A stretch of DNA of 36,629 bases from Gammaproteobacteria bacterium (GCA_037388465.1 JARRKE010000015.1:1-36629); one strand, 5' to 3'. Shown: positions 22,537 through 32,269, numbered from the stretch's first letter. The notes: generated by a model not told the origin, from the sequence alone. Translations and numbers: made by a program.

Positions 22537-22815
22537 ATGAAGCTGATCGACTGCCCCTTCATCGGTCCCCGCCCCGCCGCCGAGTTCGTCTACGGCGGGG
22601 CCTGGCGTCCCATGCCGGATGCCGAACAGTGCAGCGACGCCGAGTGGGGATGCTACGTATTCCATCGCGACAGCGTGCCGGGGACCAAGCGCGAACTCTG
22701 GTATCACGGCCCTTCGGGCACCTGGCTGGTGGCGGAGCGCGACACGCTGACCGACCGCTTCCTGCGCACCATGACGCTGGGCCAGGCCATGGCGGAGGAG
22801 GCTTCCCATGCCTAG
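22537..22815 (+). CDS. mgdB: N-methylglutamate dehydrogenase subunit B (SoxD-like)
   Basis: A 92-residue delta subunit of the SoxD family. The start MKLIDCPFIGPRPAAEFVYGG is typical, as is the body W-G-CYVFHRDSVPGTKRELWYH with a conserved Cys. In sarcosine oxidase SoxD binds zinc and stabilises the complex. Here some usual zinc ligands are hard to place, so metal binding is uncertain. The gene starts 2 bases after mgdA and overlaps mgdC by 8 bases, so the subunits are made together. Confidence 0.9.
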   Translation: MKLIDCPFIGPRPAAEFVYGGAWRPMPDAEQCSDAEWGCYVFHRDSVPGTKRELWYHGPSGTWLVAERDTLTDRFLRTMTLGQAMAEEASHA

Positions 22816-25726
22816 CCGCCTTCCGGTCCAGCCGCACGAGCGCATCGACCGCAGCCGCAGCGTGACCTTCCGTTTCGAAGGCCGCGAATACACCGGCTTC
22901 GCGGGCGACACGGTCAGCTCCGCCCTGCTCGCCAACGGCGTCGAGGTGCTGGGGCGCAGCTTCAAGTACCACCGGCCGCGCGGCGTGTTCTCCGCCGCCA
23001 ACCACGACACCAATACGTTGATGCAGGGCGCCGGCGAGCTCAACCTGCGCGCGGACGTCACCGAGCTGCGGCCGGGGCTGGATCTTACCGCCGTGAACAC
23101 CCTGGGCGGCCTGCGGCGCGACCGCGGGCGCATCGTCGAATGGTTGGCGCCCATGCTGCCGGTCGGCTTCTACTACAAGACCTTTCACAACCCGCCCAGC
23201 CTGTTTCCGTTCTGGGAGCGCCTGATCCGCAACATGGCGGGACTGGGCCGGCTGGACGTGACGAGCACACTCGAACGCCAGCCCAAATACCACGCCTTTT
23301 GCGACGTGCTGGTCGTGGGCGCCGGGCCGAGCGGTCTGGCGGCGGCGCTGGCGGCGGCGGATGCCGGCGCGAAGGTCACGCTGGTCGACGAGCAGCCCGT
23401 GCCCGGCGGCAGCCTGGACGTCGAGTTCGGCGCGGACGATGAGGCCGCCGCCCTGCGGGCCGACCTGGTCGAGCGCATGCAGGCGCATCCCAATGTGGAA
23501 TTCCGGCCCGCGACCGTGGCGGCGGGCTACTACGCGGACCACTGGGTGCCGCTGGTGTCCGCGCAGGGCATGACCAAGCTGCGCGCCCGGGCGGTGATCG
23601 TGGCGAGCGGCGTTTTCGAGCAGCCCGCCGTGTTCCGCGGCAACGACCTGCCGGGCGTCATGCAGGCCTCGGCGGCCCAGCGTCTCATTCAGCACTACGC
23701 CATCAAGCCCTGCGAGCGGGCGGTGGTGCTGGCCGCGAACACCTCCGGTTACCGTGCCGCGCTGGACCTGGTGCGGGTGGGCGTGAACGTCGTGGCCATC
23801 GCCGATCTGGGCGACCCGGCGCAGCGCGGCCCGCTGGCGGAGGCGGCCAAGGCCCAGGGCATCGAGGTGCTGGCGGGAACCACCGTTTACGAAGCCACGG
23901 CCAGCGGCGGACGCCTCGGCGGCGTCGAGCTGCGCACCCTGGATGGCGAAGGCAAGCCGCGGTCCGACGCTGCGCCGCACATCGCCTGCGACGGCCTGTT
24001 CCAGTCCGTGGGCTGGGCGCCGGCCGCGGCCCTGCTGTATCAGGCCGGCACCCGCATGGCCTATGCCGAGGTGCCCGGGCAGTTCGTACCCGCGGAACTC
24101 CCGGAAGGCGTGTTCGCCGCCGGGCGCGTGAACGGCGTGTTCGATCTGCAGGCCCGGCTGGCCGACGGCCGCGCCGCGGCGGCGGAGGCCCTCGCCCATC
24201 TGGAACTCGCCGCGCCGGAAGCGCCCCGGCCGGGACGCGGGCAGGACGTGCACTCACACCCGTATCCGATCTTCGCCCACCCCAAGGGCAAGAACTTCAT
24301 CGACCTGGACGAGGACCTGCAGCTCAAGGACCTGGAGCGCGCCGCGGCGGAAGGCTTCGACAACATCGAGCTGCTCAAGCGCTACTCCACGGTCGGCATG
24401 GGCCCGAGCCAGGGCAAGCACGCCAACATGAACGGCGTGCGCGTGCTGGCGCGCATCAACGGCCAGCCCATCGACAAGACCGGCACCACCACGGCCCGCC
24501 CGTTTTTCCACCCGGTGCCCGTGCGCGCCCTGGCGGGCCGGCGCCTGCGCCCGGAGCGGCGCACGCCGCTGCATGCCTGGCATGCGGCGCACCAGGCCGA
24601 GTTCATGCCGGCCGGGCACTGGCTGCGTCCCAAGTTCTACGGTCCCGGCCCGCAGGCCGAGGCGGTCACCGGCGAGGTGCTGGCGGTGCGTGAAGGCGTT
24701 GGCCTGATCGACGTCTCCACCCTGGGCAAGATCGAGGTGTTCGGGCCGGACGCCGGCGAGCTGCTGGACCGCGCCTACACCCTGCGCCTGTCCAATATCA
24801 AACAGGACCGCACCCGCTACGCCCTGATGGTGGACGAGGCGGGCGTCATCATCGACGACGGCATCGCCGCCCGCCTCGGCGAGGAGCATTTCTACCTCAC
24901 CACCACGACCACCGCTGCCGAGGGCGTCTACCGCGAGCTGCAACGCCTGGCCATCGAATGGGGGCTGAAGGTCGACCTTATCAATCGCACCGGGCAGAAC
25001 GCGGCCATGAACATCGCCGGCCCGCTGACCGGCGAGGTGCTCGCGCCGCTGACTGACATCGACCTTTCGGCCGAGGCCTTCCCGTTTCTCGGCGCGCGCC
25101 GCGGCCGCGTGGCCGGCGTGCCGGCCCTGCTCATGCGCGTCGGTTTCGTCGGCGAGCTGGGCTACGAGATCCACGTGCCCGCCGCCCGGGCCGCCCACGT
25201 GTGGGAAGCCCTGATGGCCGCGGGCCGCAACCTTGGCATCCGTCCCTTCGGTGTCGAGGCGCAGCGCCAGCTGCGCCTGGAAAAGGGCCACATCATCGTC
25301 GGCCAGGACACGGACGGCACCTCCACCCCCTTCGATGCGGGCATGGCCTGGGCCGTGAAGTTCGACAAGCCGTTCTTCGTCGGCAAGCGCAGCCTGCAGG
25401 TGCTGGCGGACAAGGCGCGCTACCGTCTGGTCGGCTTCGCCCTGCCGCCGGGCGATGCCGGCAGCCTGCCCAAGGAATGCCACCTGGTGATCGAAAACGG
25501 CGAGATCGCCGGGCGCGTCACCAGCATCGGCGCGAGCCCGTCGCTGGGCAAGGTGGTCGGGCTGGCCATGATCGAGCGCAGCCTGGGCGAGGTCGACACC
25601 CTCAACATCCGGGTGGACGGCGGGGTGATGATCCAGGCGCCGGTGGTGCCGACCCCGTTCTACGACCCCGACAACCTGCGCCAGAAACCGTTGGTCAGCG
25701 CCGCACCCAGGGAGGCCACCGCATGA
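22808..25726 (+). CDS. mgdC: N-methylglutamate dehydrogenase subunit C (SoxA-like)
   Basis: The large alpha subunit, 972 residues, matching SoxA length. In order it has an N-terminal ferredoxin-like region (about 17–100, FRFEGREYTGFAGDTVSSAL and KYHRPRGVFS) that lacks an iron–sulfur cysteine set. The pyridine-nucleotide/FAD domain has GAGPSG at 171–176. A C-terminal aminomethyltransferase (GcvT-like) domain (about 600–970) has GLIDVSTLGKIEVFGPDA and GYEIHVPA. The GcvT-like part binds tetrahydrofolate and captures the methyl carbon as methylene-THF. It overlaps mgdB by 8 bases and mgdD by 4 (ATGA). The product, methylene-THF, feeds FolD and PurU of the same operon. Confidence 0.93.
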   Translation: MPSRLPVQPHERIDRSRSVTFRFEGREYTGFAGDTVSSALLANGVEVLGRSFKYHRPRGVFSAANHDTNTLMQGAGELNLRADVTELRPGLDLTAVNTLGGLRRDRGRIVEWLAPMLPVGFYYKTFHNPPSLFPFWERLIRNMAGLGRLDVTSTLERQPKYHAFCDVLVVGAGPSGLAAALAAADAGAKVTLVDEQPVPGGSLDVEFGADDEAAALRADLVERMQAHPNVEFRPATVAAGYYADHWVPLVSAQGMTKLRARAVIVASGVFEQPAVFRGNDLPGVMQASAAQRLIQHYAIKPCERAVVLAANTSGYRAALDLVRVGVNVVAIADLGDPAQRGPLAEAAKAQGIEVLAGTTVYEATASGGRLGGVELRTLDGEGKPRSDAAPHIACDGLFQSVGWAPAAALLYQAGTRMAYAEVPGQFVPAELPEGVFAAGRVNGVFDLQARLADGRAAAAEALAHLELAAPEAPRPGRGQDVHSHPYPIFAHPKGKNFIDLDEDLQLKDLERAAAEGFDNIELLKRYSTVGMGPSQGKHANMNGVRVLARINGQPIDKTGTTTARPFFHPVPVRALAGRRLRPERRTPLHAWHAAHQAEFMPAGHWLRPKFYGPGPQAEAVTGEVLAVREGVGLIDVSTLGKIEVFGPDAGELLDRAYTLRLSNIKQDRTRYALMVDEAGVIIDDGIAARLGEEHFYLTTTTTAAEGVYRELQRLAIEWGLKVDLINRTGQNAAMNIAGPLTGEVLAPLTDIDLSAEAFPFLGARRGRVAGVPALLMRVGFVGELGYEIHVPAARAAHVWEALMAAGRNLGIRPFGVEAQRQLRLEKGHIIVGQDTDGTSTPFDAGMAWAVKFDKPFFVGKRSLQVLADKARYRLVGFALPPGDAGSLPKECHLVIENGEIAGRVTSIGASPSLGKVVGLAMIERSLGEVDTLNIRVDGGVMIQAPVVPTPFYDPDNLRQKPLVSAAPREATA

Positions 25727-26379
25727 GCCGTCTCAGTCCCGCCCACGTGCGTATCGGCGGCGCCCTGCAGACCGTCGACGACATGCCGACCCTGGTGCGC
25801 AACAGCGGCACCCCGCCGACCTGGCTGGTCGACCTCAGTCCGCTGCGGCGCTGGCTGGTGCGCGGCGGCCAGGCCGCCGACTGGCTGGCGGCGCGCGACC
25901 TGCCGATTCCGGAGGAATTCTTCCGGGTCCACGACCTGGGCGAAGACGCCTTCCTGGTACGCACCGGCGAGGCGGAATTCATCCTGCACGACGGTCCCGG
26001 CGGCGCGCTGCGCACTGCCTTGGGCAAGCTCTCCGATGGTGTGGCCGACGACCTGGTAGCGGGGACGCGCATCGTCGCGCGCGACGATCTGGAAGTGGTG
26101 CTGGGCGGCGAAGACGCGGGGCGCCTGATGAGTGAGTTCTGCGCCCTGGATCTGGCCGAGGTGGAAAACCGGTTTTTGTTCACACGCGTGGCCGGGGTGA
26201 CCGCCTGGCTGTGCGTGGAGGGAACGGGCGCGCAGCGCAGTTATCGCATCGGCTGCGACCCGAGCTACGGAGAATATCTATTCGAGACCCTGCTCGACGG
26301 GGTCCATGAATGTGGAGGAGGTCTTGTGGGTTTTTTGGACTTCTACGAATCGAGAGGCATTAAACATGACGCCAGCTGA
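25723..26379 (+). CDS. mgdD: N-methylglutamate dehydrogenase subunit D (SoxG-like)
   Basis: The 218-residue gamma subunit of the SoxG family, a GcvT-like fold without a full active site that supports the folate-binding part of the complex. Family features include the C-terminal segment [20 protein letters not shown] and the final [24 protein letters not shown] region. The start at 25723 overlaps the mgdC stop (ATGA) and has GGGAGG upstream. The gene runs 14 bases into gmaS. SoxG is the least conserved Sox subunit, so the assignment leans on its place in the operon. Confidence 0.88.
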   Translation: MSRLSPAHVRIGGALQTVDDMPTLVRNSGTPPTWLVDLSPLRRWLVRGGQAADWLAARDLPIPEEFFRVHDLGEDAFLVRTGEAEFILHDGPGGALRTALGKLSDGVADDLVAGTRIVARDDLEVVLGGEDAGRLMSEFCALDLAEVENRFLFTRVAGVTAWLCVEGTGAQRSYRIGCDPSYGEYLFETLLDGVHECGGGLVGFLDFYESRGIKHDAS

Positions 26380-27700
26380 AGCAAAATCGTTCCTCGAGGC
26401 GAACGACATCAAATTCATCCTGGCCCAGTTCGTGGACATCCACGGTGTGGCCAAGACCAAATCCGTACCGGCCAGTCACCTGGAGGATGTCCTGGAGGAC
26501 GGCGCGGGCTTCGCCGGCTTCGCGGTATGGGGCATGCGCATGGGTCCGCACGGGGCCGACTACATGGCGCGCGGGGATCTCAGCACCCTGAGCGTGGTGC
26601 CCTGGCAGCCCGGCTATGCGCGCATGGTCTGCGACGGCTACGTCAACGGCGAGCCCTATGAGATGGACACGCGCAACATCCTGTCCAAGCAGATCGCGCG
26701 CCTCACGGAAAAAGGCTGGACGCTGATGACCGGCCTGGAGCCGGAGTTCAGCCTGCTCAAGCGCTGCGAGGACGGCAGCGTGGTGCCGGCGGACGATTCC
26801 GACATGCTGGAAAAGCCCTGCTACGACTACAAGGGCCTGTCCCGCTCGCGCGAGTTTCTGGAGCAGCTGGTTTCTTCGCTGCAGTCGGTCGACTTCGACG
26901 TCTATCAGATCGACCACGAGGACGCCAACGGCCAGTTCGAGATCAACTACACCTATTCCGACGCCATGACCTCGGCGGACCGCTACGTGTTCTTCCGCAT
27001 GGCCGCCGGCGAGATCGCCAACAAGCTGGGTCTGGTCTGCTCGTTCATGCCCAAGCCGTTCTCCAATCGCAGCGGCAACGGCATGCACATGCATGCCTCC
27101 ATCGCGGACGCCGAGGGCAACAACCTGTTCCACGATGCGTCCGATCCCAAGGGCCTGGGCCTGTCCAAGCTCGCCTACCACTTCCTCGGCGGCCTGCTCG
27201 CGCACGCCCCGGCGCTGACCGCGCTGCTGGCCCCGGCGGTGAACTCCTACAAACGCCTGGTCGTCGGCCGCTCCCTGTCGGGCGCCACCTGGGCCCCGGC
27301 GTTCATCTCCTACGGCGACAACAACCGCACCTCCATGGTCCGCATTCCCTACGGCCGTCTGGAGATGCGCCTGGGTGACGGCGCCGCCAACCCCTACCTG
27401 GCTGCTGCTGCGGTTATCGCCGCCGGCATGGACGGGGTGGAGCGCGAGCTCGATCCGGGCGAACCGCAGAACTACAACTTCTACGAAAAATCCCTGGCCG
27501 AGCTCGACGCCAACGGCATCAAGACCCTGCCGCAAAGCCTGCACGAGGCGATCGAGGCCCTGGAGGCCGATCCCCTGTTCGCCGAGCAGCTGGGCGCCGA
27601 TTTCATCGACGAGTACCTCACCGTCAAGCGCATGGAATGGGTGGAGTACTCGCGCCACGTTTCCGACTGGGAGCTGAACCGTTACGTGGAGTTCTACTGA
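26366..27700 (+). CDS. gmaS: Gamma-glutamylmethylamide synthetase
   Basis: GmaS joins methylamine to the gamma-carboxyl of glutamate with ATP, the entry step of the N-methylglutamate pathway. The 444-residue enzyme is of the glutamine synthetase fold. It shows the GmaS-typical N-terminus [20 protein letters not shown], the following [38 protein letters not shown] and the substrate region [10 protein letters not shown]. It lacks the NLYDLPPEE adenylylation tyrosine segment of GlnA. The start at 26366 fits the family and has GAGAGG upstream; an in-frame ATG at 26306 lies deep in mgdD and is unlikely. The stop overlaps the mgsA start (TGATG). Confidence 0.95.
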   Translation: MTPAEAKSFLEANDIKFILAQFVDIHGVAKTKSVPASHLEDVLEDGAGFAGFAVWGMRMGPHGADYMARGDLSTLSVVPWQPGYARMVCDGYVNGEPYEMDTRNILSKQIARLTEKGWTLMTGLEPEFSLLKRCEDGSVVPADDSDMLEKPCYDYKGLSRSREFLEQLVSSLQSVDFDVYQIDHEDANGQFEINYTYSDAMTSADRYVFFRMAAGEIANKLGLVCSFMPKPFSNRSGNGMHMHASIADAEGNNLFHDASDPKGLGLSKLAYHFLGGLLAHAPALTALLAPAVNSYKRLVVGRSLSGATWAPAFISYGDNNRTSMVRIPYGRLEMRLGDGAANPYLAAAAVIAAGMDGVERELDPGEPQNYNFYEKSLAELDANGIKTLPQSLHEAIEALEADPLFAEQLGADFIDEYLTVKRMEWVEYSRHVSDWELNRYVEFY

Positions 27701-28593
27701 TGTGCGGGATCGTCGGATTGCTGTTGAAGAACGGCGCGCTTAACGCGCGTCTGGGGGAGCTGGTCACGCCCATGCTGGCCAGCATGTCCGAGCGCGGCCC
27801 GGATTCGGCGGGGCTGGCCGTGTTCGCGGAGCAGGACCAGGGGGAGAAGTTCTCGCTGTTCGCCGCCGATTCCGAGTTCGACTGGGATGCGCTGAAGCAT
27901 GCCCTGGACGACGAAGCCCTGGTGGGAAAGCCGGGCATCGTTTCGCAGGGCCGCTACGCGCGCCTCACCCTGGATGTCGAGCCCGACACCCTCAAGCACT
28001 GGCTGGGCGAGCACTTCCCCATGCTGCACGTGCTGTCGGCCGGGCACTACATCGACATCTATAAGGATGCCGGCCACCCGGCGGCGATCGCCGAGCGCTA
28101 CGGGTTCACCGGTCTCACCGGCTCGCACGCCATCGGGCACACGCGCATGGCCACCGAGTCGGCCATCACCCCGGCGCACGCGCATCCGTTCACGGCGGGC
28201 GAAGACTTCTGCCTGGTGCACAACGGCTCCCTGTCCAACCCCTACAGCATCCGGCGCCGGCTGGAGCGGCGCGGCATCCGCTTCGAGACCGACAACGACA
28301 CCGAGGCCGCCTGCCGTTTCATCGAGTGGCGCCTGGGCGAGGGCGAGACCCTGGAGGACGCGCTGGAGGAAGGCTTCTCCGTGCTCGACGGGTTCTACAC
28401 CCTGCTCATGGGCACCCACGACAAGCTGGCCCTGGTGCGCGACCCCTTCGCCTGCAAGCCGGCGGTGGTGGCCGAGACCGATGACTACGTGGCCATCGGC
28501 TCCGAGTACCGGGCGCTGGCCCATCTGCCGGACGTCAAGAACGCCACGCTCTTCGAGCCCAAGCCGGAGGTGATCTACTCATGGAATCGCTGA
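27700..28593 (+). CDS. mgsA: N-methylglutamate synthase subunit A (GATase class II)
   Basis: The amidotransferase subunit of N-methylglutamate synthase (GlxB-like). It releases methylamine from gamma-glutamylmethylamide for transfer to 2-oxoglutarate. The 297-residue protein begins MCGIVGLL, so C2 becomes the N-terminal nucleophile after Met removal. It continues with the class II glutamine amidotransferase patterns MSERGPDSAGLAVF, GHTRMATESAITPAHAHPF and LVHNGSLSN. It equals the N-terminal domain of glutamate synthase (GltB) as a separate protein. It shares its first base with the gmaS stop and overlaps mgsB by 13 bases. Confidence 0.94.
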   Translation: MCGIVGLLLKNGALNARLGELVTPMLASMSERGPDSAGLAVFAEQDQGEKFSLFAADSEFDWDALKHALDDEALVGKPGIVSQGRYARLTLDVEPDTLKHWLGEHFPMLHVLSAGHYIDIYKDAGHPAAIAERYGFTGLTGSHAIGHTRMATESAITPAHAHPFTAGEDFCLVHNGSLSNPYSIRRRLERRGIRFETDNDTEAACRFIEWRLGEGETLEDALEEGFSVLDGFYTLLMGTHDKLALVRDPFACKPAVVAETDDYVAIGSEYRALAHLPDVKNATLFEPKPEVIYSWNR

Positions 28594-29288
28594 CCCAGAA
28601 GGGCGTCGACGCCCAGACCTTCGACCTGGCCTCGACCACGGTGCGTGAGCTGAACCAGTTCCTGCACCACGAGCTCGACGGCCCCGAGTACATCGAGATC
28701 CTCAACCCCGACGGCCAGCACAGCATCGCCGTGGGCCTGGATGCGCCGGTCACCGTCGACATCCACGGCCATGCCGGCTACTTCATCGCCGGCATGAACA
28801 AGCAGGCCAGCGTCACCGTGCACGGCAACGTCGGCTGGAGCGTGGGCGAGAACATCATGTCCGGCTCGGTGCTCGTCAAGGGCAACGCTTCGGAGTGCGC
28901 CGGCGCCTCCGGCCACGGCGGCCTGGTGGTGATCGAGGGCGACGCCTCGTCGCGCTGCGGCATCTCCATGAAGGGCTGCGACATCGTGGTGGGCGGCAGC
29001 GTCGGCCACATGTCCGCGTTCATGGCGCAGGCCGGCCACCTGGTGGTCTGCGGCGACGCCGACCACGGCTTGGGCGACTCCCTGTACGAGGCGGTGATCT
29101 ACGTGCGCGGCGAGATCCACGGTCTCGGCGCGGACGCGCAGATCGAGCCCATGCAGGAGTCCGACTACGCCAAGGTGGCCGAGCTGCTGGCCAGGGCCGG
29201 TTTCGACCACGACCCGAAGACGTTCAAGCGCGTGGCATCGGCTCGCAGCCTTTATCACTGGAACGCCGATCATTTCCAGGAGTACTGA
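28581..29288 (+). CDS. mgsB: N-methylglutamate synthase subunit B (GltB C-terminal GXGXG domain)
   Basis: A 235-residue protein corresponding to the beta-helical C-terminal domain of glutamate synthase (GlxC-like). The repeated glycine-rich turns (VDIHGHAGYFIAGM, VTVHGNVGWSVGENIMSG, VLVKGNASECAGASGHGG, VVIEGDASSRCGISMKG) form the right-handed helix that links the amidotransferase and FMN subunits. The start at 28581 lies inside mgsA and has an excellent ribosome-binding site (GGAGGTG, 28567–28573). mgsC follows 2 bases after its stop. Confidence 0.93.
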   Translation: MESLTQKGVDAQTFDLASTTVRELNQFLHHELDGPEYIEILNPDGQHSIAVGLDAPVTVDIHGHAGYFIAGMNKQASVTVHGNVGWSVGENIMSGSVLVKGNASECAGASGHGGLVVIEGDASSRCGISMKGCDIVVGGSVGHMSAFMAQAGHLVVCGDADHGLGDSLYEAVIYVRGEIHGLGADAQIEPMQESDYAKVAELLARAGFDHDPKTFKRVASARSLYHWNADHFQEY

Positions 29289-29290
29289 GT

Positions 29291-30637
29291 ATGAGCAAGC
29301 CCGTTTACAAGGAGACGAACCACTCCTACGACGGTTCGGTGTTGCACTACATCACCCAGGCGGCCGAACACGGCCTGTACGAGATCCGCGGCCTGGGCGC
29401 GAAGCGCACGCTGCCGACCTTCGACGACCTGTCGTTTCTCACCGCCTCGGCCTCGCGCTATCCGCTCGAAGGCTACCGGGAGAAATGCGAGACCAGGACC
29501 GTGCTCGGCAGCCGCCACGCCAAAAACCCCATCGAGCTGGACATTCCCATCACCATCGCCGGCATGAGCTTCGGCGCCCTCACCGCCAACGTGAAGGATG
29601 CCCTGGGGCGCGCGGCCAGCGAGCTGGGCACCAGCACCACCACCGGTGACGGCGGCATGACCCCGGAAGAGCGCAGCTCCTCCAAGACCCTGGTCTACCA
29701 GTGCCTGCCCTCGCGCTACGGCTTCAACCCCGATGACGTGCGCAAGGCCGACGCCATCGAGCTGGTGCTGGGGCAGGGCGCCAAGCCCGGCGGGGGCGGC
29801 ATGCTGCTGGGGCAGAAGATCAGCCCGCGCGTCGCGCAGATGCGCACCCTGCCCGAGGGCATCGACCAGCGCTCCGCCTGCCGCCATCCGGACTGGACCG
29901 GCTCGGACGACCTGGCCATCAAGCTCAACGAACTGCGCGAGATCACCGACTGGCAGGTGCCGATCTACGTCAAGGTGGGCGCCACCCGCGTCAAGCACGA
30001 CGTCAAGCTCGCCGTCGCCTCTGGCGCCGACGTGGTGGTGGTCGACGGCATGCAGGGCGGCACCGCCGCCACCCAGCAGGTGTTCATCGAGCACACCGGC
30101 ATTCCCACCCTCGCCGCGCTGCGCCAGGCCGTGGAGGCGCTGGAAGAGATCGACATGGCGGGCAAGGTGCAGCTCATCATCTCGGGCGGCATCCGTAGCG
30201 GCGCCGACGTGGCCAAGGCGCTGGCCATGGGGGCCGACGCGGTCTCCATCGGCCAGGCCATGCTCATGGCCCTGGGCTGCAACAGCGACTACTACGTGCA
30301 GAACGGCCGGCACATCGACGCCACCGCCGACTACGCCGCGCTCGATACCGCGCCCGGCGTCTGCCACCACTGCCATACCGGTAAATGTCCGGTGGGCGTG
30401 GCCACCCAGACCCCCGATCTGGAAGCGCGGCTCGACCCGGAATGGGGTGCGCGGCGGGTGAAGAACTACCTGCAGACCCTTACCATGGAGCTCACCACCC
30501 TGGCGCGCGCCTGCGGCAAGTCCAACGTGCACAATCTCGAGCGCGAGGACCTGACCGCCCTCACCCTGGAGGCCGCCGCCATGGCCAAGGTGCCGCTGGC
30601 CGGCACGGACTGGATACCGGGAGTCACCAATGCCTGA
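29291..30637 (+). CDS. mgsC: N-methylglutamate synthase subunit C (FMN/Fe-S)
   Basis: The catalytic subunit (GlxD-like), 448 residues, equal to the FMN-binding domain of glutamate synthase. It combines methylamine with 2-oxoglutarate and reduces the imine to N-methylglutamate. FMN-barrel motifs are [19 protein letters not shown], the [14 protein letters not shown] loop, [17 protein letters not shown] and [22 protein letters not shown]-like [17 protein letters not shown]. Three cysteines for a 3Fe-4S cluster are C358, C361 and C366 in [12 protein letters not shown]. The physiological electron donor is not encoded nearby. It overlaps folD by 8 bases. Confidence 0.95.
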   Translation: MSKPVYKETNHSYDGSVLHYITQAAEHGLYEIRGLGAKRTLPTFDDLSFLTASASRYPLEGYREKCETRTVLGSRHAKNPIELDIPITIAGMSFGALTANVKDALGRAASELGTSTTTGDGGMTPEERSSSKTLVYQCLPSRYGFNPDDVRKADAIELVLGQGAKPGGGGMLLGQKISPRVAQMRTLPEGIDQRSACRHPDWTGSDDLAIKLNELREITDWQVPIYVKVGATRVKHDVKLAVASGADVVVVDGMQGGTAATQQVFIEHTGIPTLAALRQAVEALEEIDMAGKVQLIISGGIRSGADVAKALAMGADAVSIGQAMLMALGCNSDYYVQNGRHIDATADYAALDTAPGVCHHCHTGKCPVGVATQTPDLEARLDPEWGARRVKNYLQTLTMELTTLARACGKSNVHNLEREDLTALTLEAAAMAKVPLAGTDWIPGVTNA

Positions 30638-31520
30638 TCAGGGACAAAGCCGCGCGGAACTCGTATCCCACGAGGCGCGTCTGCTCGACGGCAAGGCGCA
30701 GGCCGAGGCCATGCGCGAGGTACTGCGCGAGCAGGTCGCGGCGCGTGTGGCCAAAGGCCTGCGCGCCCCCGGCCTGGCGGTGGTGCTGGTCGGGGGCGAC
30801 CCCGCCTCGCAGGTGTACGTGCGCCACAAGCGCAAGGCCTGCGACGCGGTGGGCTTCGTCTCCCAGGCCTACGACCTGCCGGTCGACGTTTCCGAGAAGG
30901 AACTGCTGGGGCTGATCGACAGGCTCAACGCCGACCCCGCCATCGACGGCATCCTGGTGCAGCTGCCGCTGCCCCGGCATATCGACAGCGAAACGGTCAT
31001 CGAGGCCATCGATCCCGCCAAGGACGTGGACGGTTTCCACCCCTACAACATGGGGCGGCTGGCCGTGCGCATGCCGCTGCTGCAGCCCTGCACGCCCAAG
31101 GGCGTGATGACCCTGCTGGAGGCCAACGGCATCGACGCCAAGGGCAAGGATGCCGTAGTGGTGGGCGCCTCCAACATCGTCGGCCGTCCCATGGCGCTGG
31201 AGCTGCTGCTCGCCGGCGCCACGGTGACCGTGTGCAACAGCTCGACCCGCGACCTGGCCGCGCACGTGCGCCGCGCCGAAATACTGGTGGTGGCGGTGGG
31301 CCGGCCCGAGCTGGTGCCCGGCGACTGGATCCGCGAAGGCGCGGTGGTCGTCGACGTCGGCATCAATCGCCTGGAAGACGGCCGCCTGGTGGGCGATGTC
31401 GCGTTCGAAAGCGCCAGGCAGAAGGCCGCCTGGATCACGCCCGTCCCCGGTGGCGTGGGCCCCATGACCGTCGCCACCCTGCTGGAAAACACCTACAAGG
31501 CCTGCGTCGCGGGCGACTGA
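30630..31520 (+). CDS. folD: Methylene-THF dehydrogenase/cyclohydrolase FolD
   Basis: FolD converts 5,10-methylene-THF to 10-formyl-THF through methenyl-THF, with NADP as the usual acceptor. The 296-residue protein has the YVRHKRKAC motif with catalytic K67, [12 protein letters not shown], the cofactor motif [18 protein letters not shown] and the C-terminal [19 protein letters not shown]. It starts inside the end of mgsC. Its place at the end of the methylamine operon, with purU at the front, makes a closed route: methylene-THF from MgdABCD to formyl-THF to formate. A second, housekeeping folD elsewhere in the genome is likely. Confidence 0.97.
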   Translation: MPDQGQSRAELVSHEARLLDGKAQAEAMREVLREQVAARVAKGLRAPGLAVVLVGGDPASQVYVRHKRKACDAVGFVSQAYDLPVDVSEKELLGLIDRLNADPAIDGILVQLPLPRHIDSETVIEAIDPAKDVDGFHPYNMGRLAVRMPLLQPCTPKGVMTLLEANGIDAKGKDAVVVGASNIVGRPMALELLLAGATVTVCNSSTRDLAAHVRRAEILVVAVGRPELVPGDWIREGAVVVDVGINRLEDGRLVGDVAFESARQKAAWITPVPGGVGPMTVATLLENTYKACVAGD

Positions 31521-31560
31521 CCGGTTGCGCGCAACGCGCGGTCGGGCGCAAGCTTGGGCG

Positions 31561-31588
31561 GACCCGGACGGCTGACGCCGTCCGGGTC
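31561..31588 (+). terminator. Strong hairpin ending the purU–folD operon
   Basis: A perfect 12-base-pair stem GACCCGGACGGC/GCCGTCCGGGTC (31561–31572 with 31577–31588) with a TGAC loop lies 40 bases after folD. The T-tract is poor (GTCTGTTC), so termination may be partial. Confidence 0.65.
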
Positions 31589-31625
31589 GTCTGTTCAGAA
31601 AACCAAGAATCCCAGGAGGACGATC

Positions 31626-32162
31626 ATGCGTTGGTTAGCTGCCGCAGTGTTTTTGTTTGTTTCCCAGGCGGCGCTGGCGGGGAGCTTCACCCTGCGCAGC
31701 GCCGACTTCAAGCCCAACCAGAAGATTCCGATGGCGTACGTCTACAAGGGCTTCGGCTGCACGGGCGGCAACGTCTCCCCCGAGCTGCACTGGACGGGCG
31801 CCCCGGCCGGCACCAAGAGCTTCGCGATCACCGTGTACGACCCCGACGCGCCCACCGGCAGCGGCTGGTGGCACTGGGTGGTCTACAACATTCCGGCCGA
31901 CGTGCACCAGCTGGCCAAGGGCGCCAGCGCCAAGGGCATGCCCGCCGGCGCCGTGCAGAATCTCACCGATTTCGGCATCCACGGTTACGGCGGCCCCTGT
32001 CCGCCCAAGGGCGCCAAGGCGCACCGCTACATCTTCACCGTCTATGCCCTGGACGTCCCGAAGTTCGAGCTGCCCGCGGAGGCCTCCCCGGCCATGGTCG
32101 GCTTCAACATCCACTTCCACACCCTGGCCAAGGCGCACTTCCGGGCCCTGTACGGCCGTTGA
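31626..32162 (+). CDS. Secreted YbhB/YbcL (PEBP-like) protein
   Basis: A 178-residue exported protein of the bacterial phosphatidylethanolamine-binding/Raf-kinase-inhibitor-like family. The signal peptide (MRWLAAAVFLFVSQAALAG, about 1–18) precedes the conserved SPELHWTGAPAGTKSFAITVYDPDAPTGSGWWHWVVYNIPA and GYGGPCPPKGAKAHRYIFTVYAL, shown here by their cores DPDAPTG, HWVVYNIP and GYGGPCPP. These line the anion pocket of the fold. Its ligand and role are unknown. A good ribosome-binding site (CAGGAGG) lies 8 bases upstream. It sits alone between two hairpins inside the methylamine island. A link to the pathway is possible but not shown. Confidence 0.92.
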   Translation: MRWLAAAVFLFVSQAALAGSFTLRSADFKPNQKIPMAYVYKGFGCTGGNVSPELHWTGAPAGTKSFAITVYDPDAPTGSGWWHWVVYNIPADVHQLAKGASAKGMPAGAVQNLTDFGIHGYGGPCPPKGAKAHRYIFTVYALDVPKFELPAEASPAMVGFNIHFHTLAKAHFRALYGR

Positions 32163-32170
32163 TTCAGGCC

Positions 32171-32194
32171 GCCCCCGGCCGCCCGGCCGGGGGC
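32171..32194 (+). terminator. GC-rich hairpin after the PEBP-like gene
   Basis: A perfect 10-base-pair stem GCCCCCGGCC/GGCCGGGGGC with a GCCC loop lies 8 bases after the stop. It is followed by ATTCCC and not a T-run, so it is a weak or factor-assisted terminator. Confidence 0.5.
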
Positions 32195-32233
32195 ATTCCC
32201 CGCCGCGTTCGATCCCCGGACGCACCGATTCCT

Positions 32234-32269
32234 AGCACCGGACTGGGAATTGCACCGCATCAATGCGGT
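32234..32269 (+). promoter_or_regulatory. Enhancer-like cluster upstream of the permease–tmm unit
   Basis: Two NtrC-like sites (AGCACCGGACTGGGAAT, 32234–32250; TGCACC-N5-AATGC starting at 32251) lie about 106 and 89 bases before the predicted transcript start. The hexamer GCACCG occurs three times (32222, 32235, 32252). A perfect palindrome, ACCGCAT-CA-ATGCGGT (32254–32269), overlaps the second site and could instead be bound by another activator. Confidence 0.4.

Noticed and set aside
22559-25483. Long antisense frames opposite mgdBCD
   Set aside because: Codon-bias shadows of the sarcosine-oxidase-like genes with no recognisable motifs or ribosome-binding sites.
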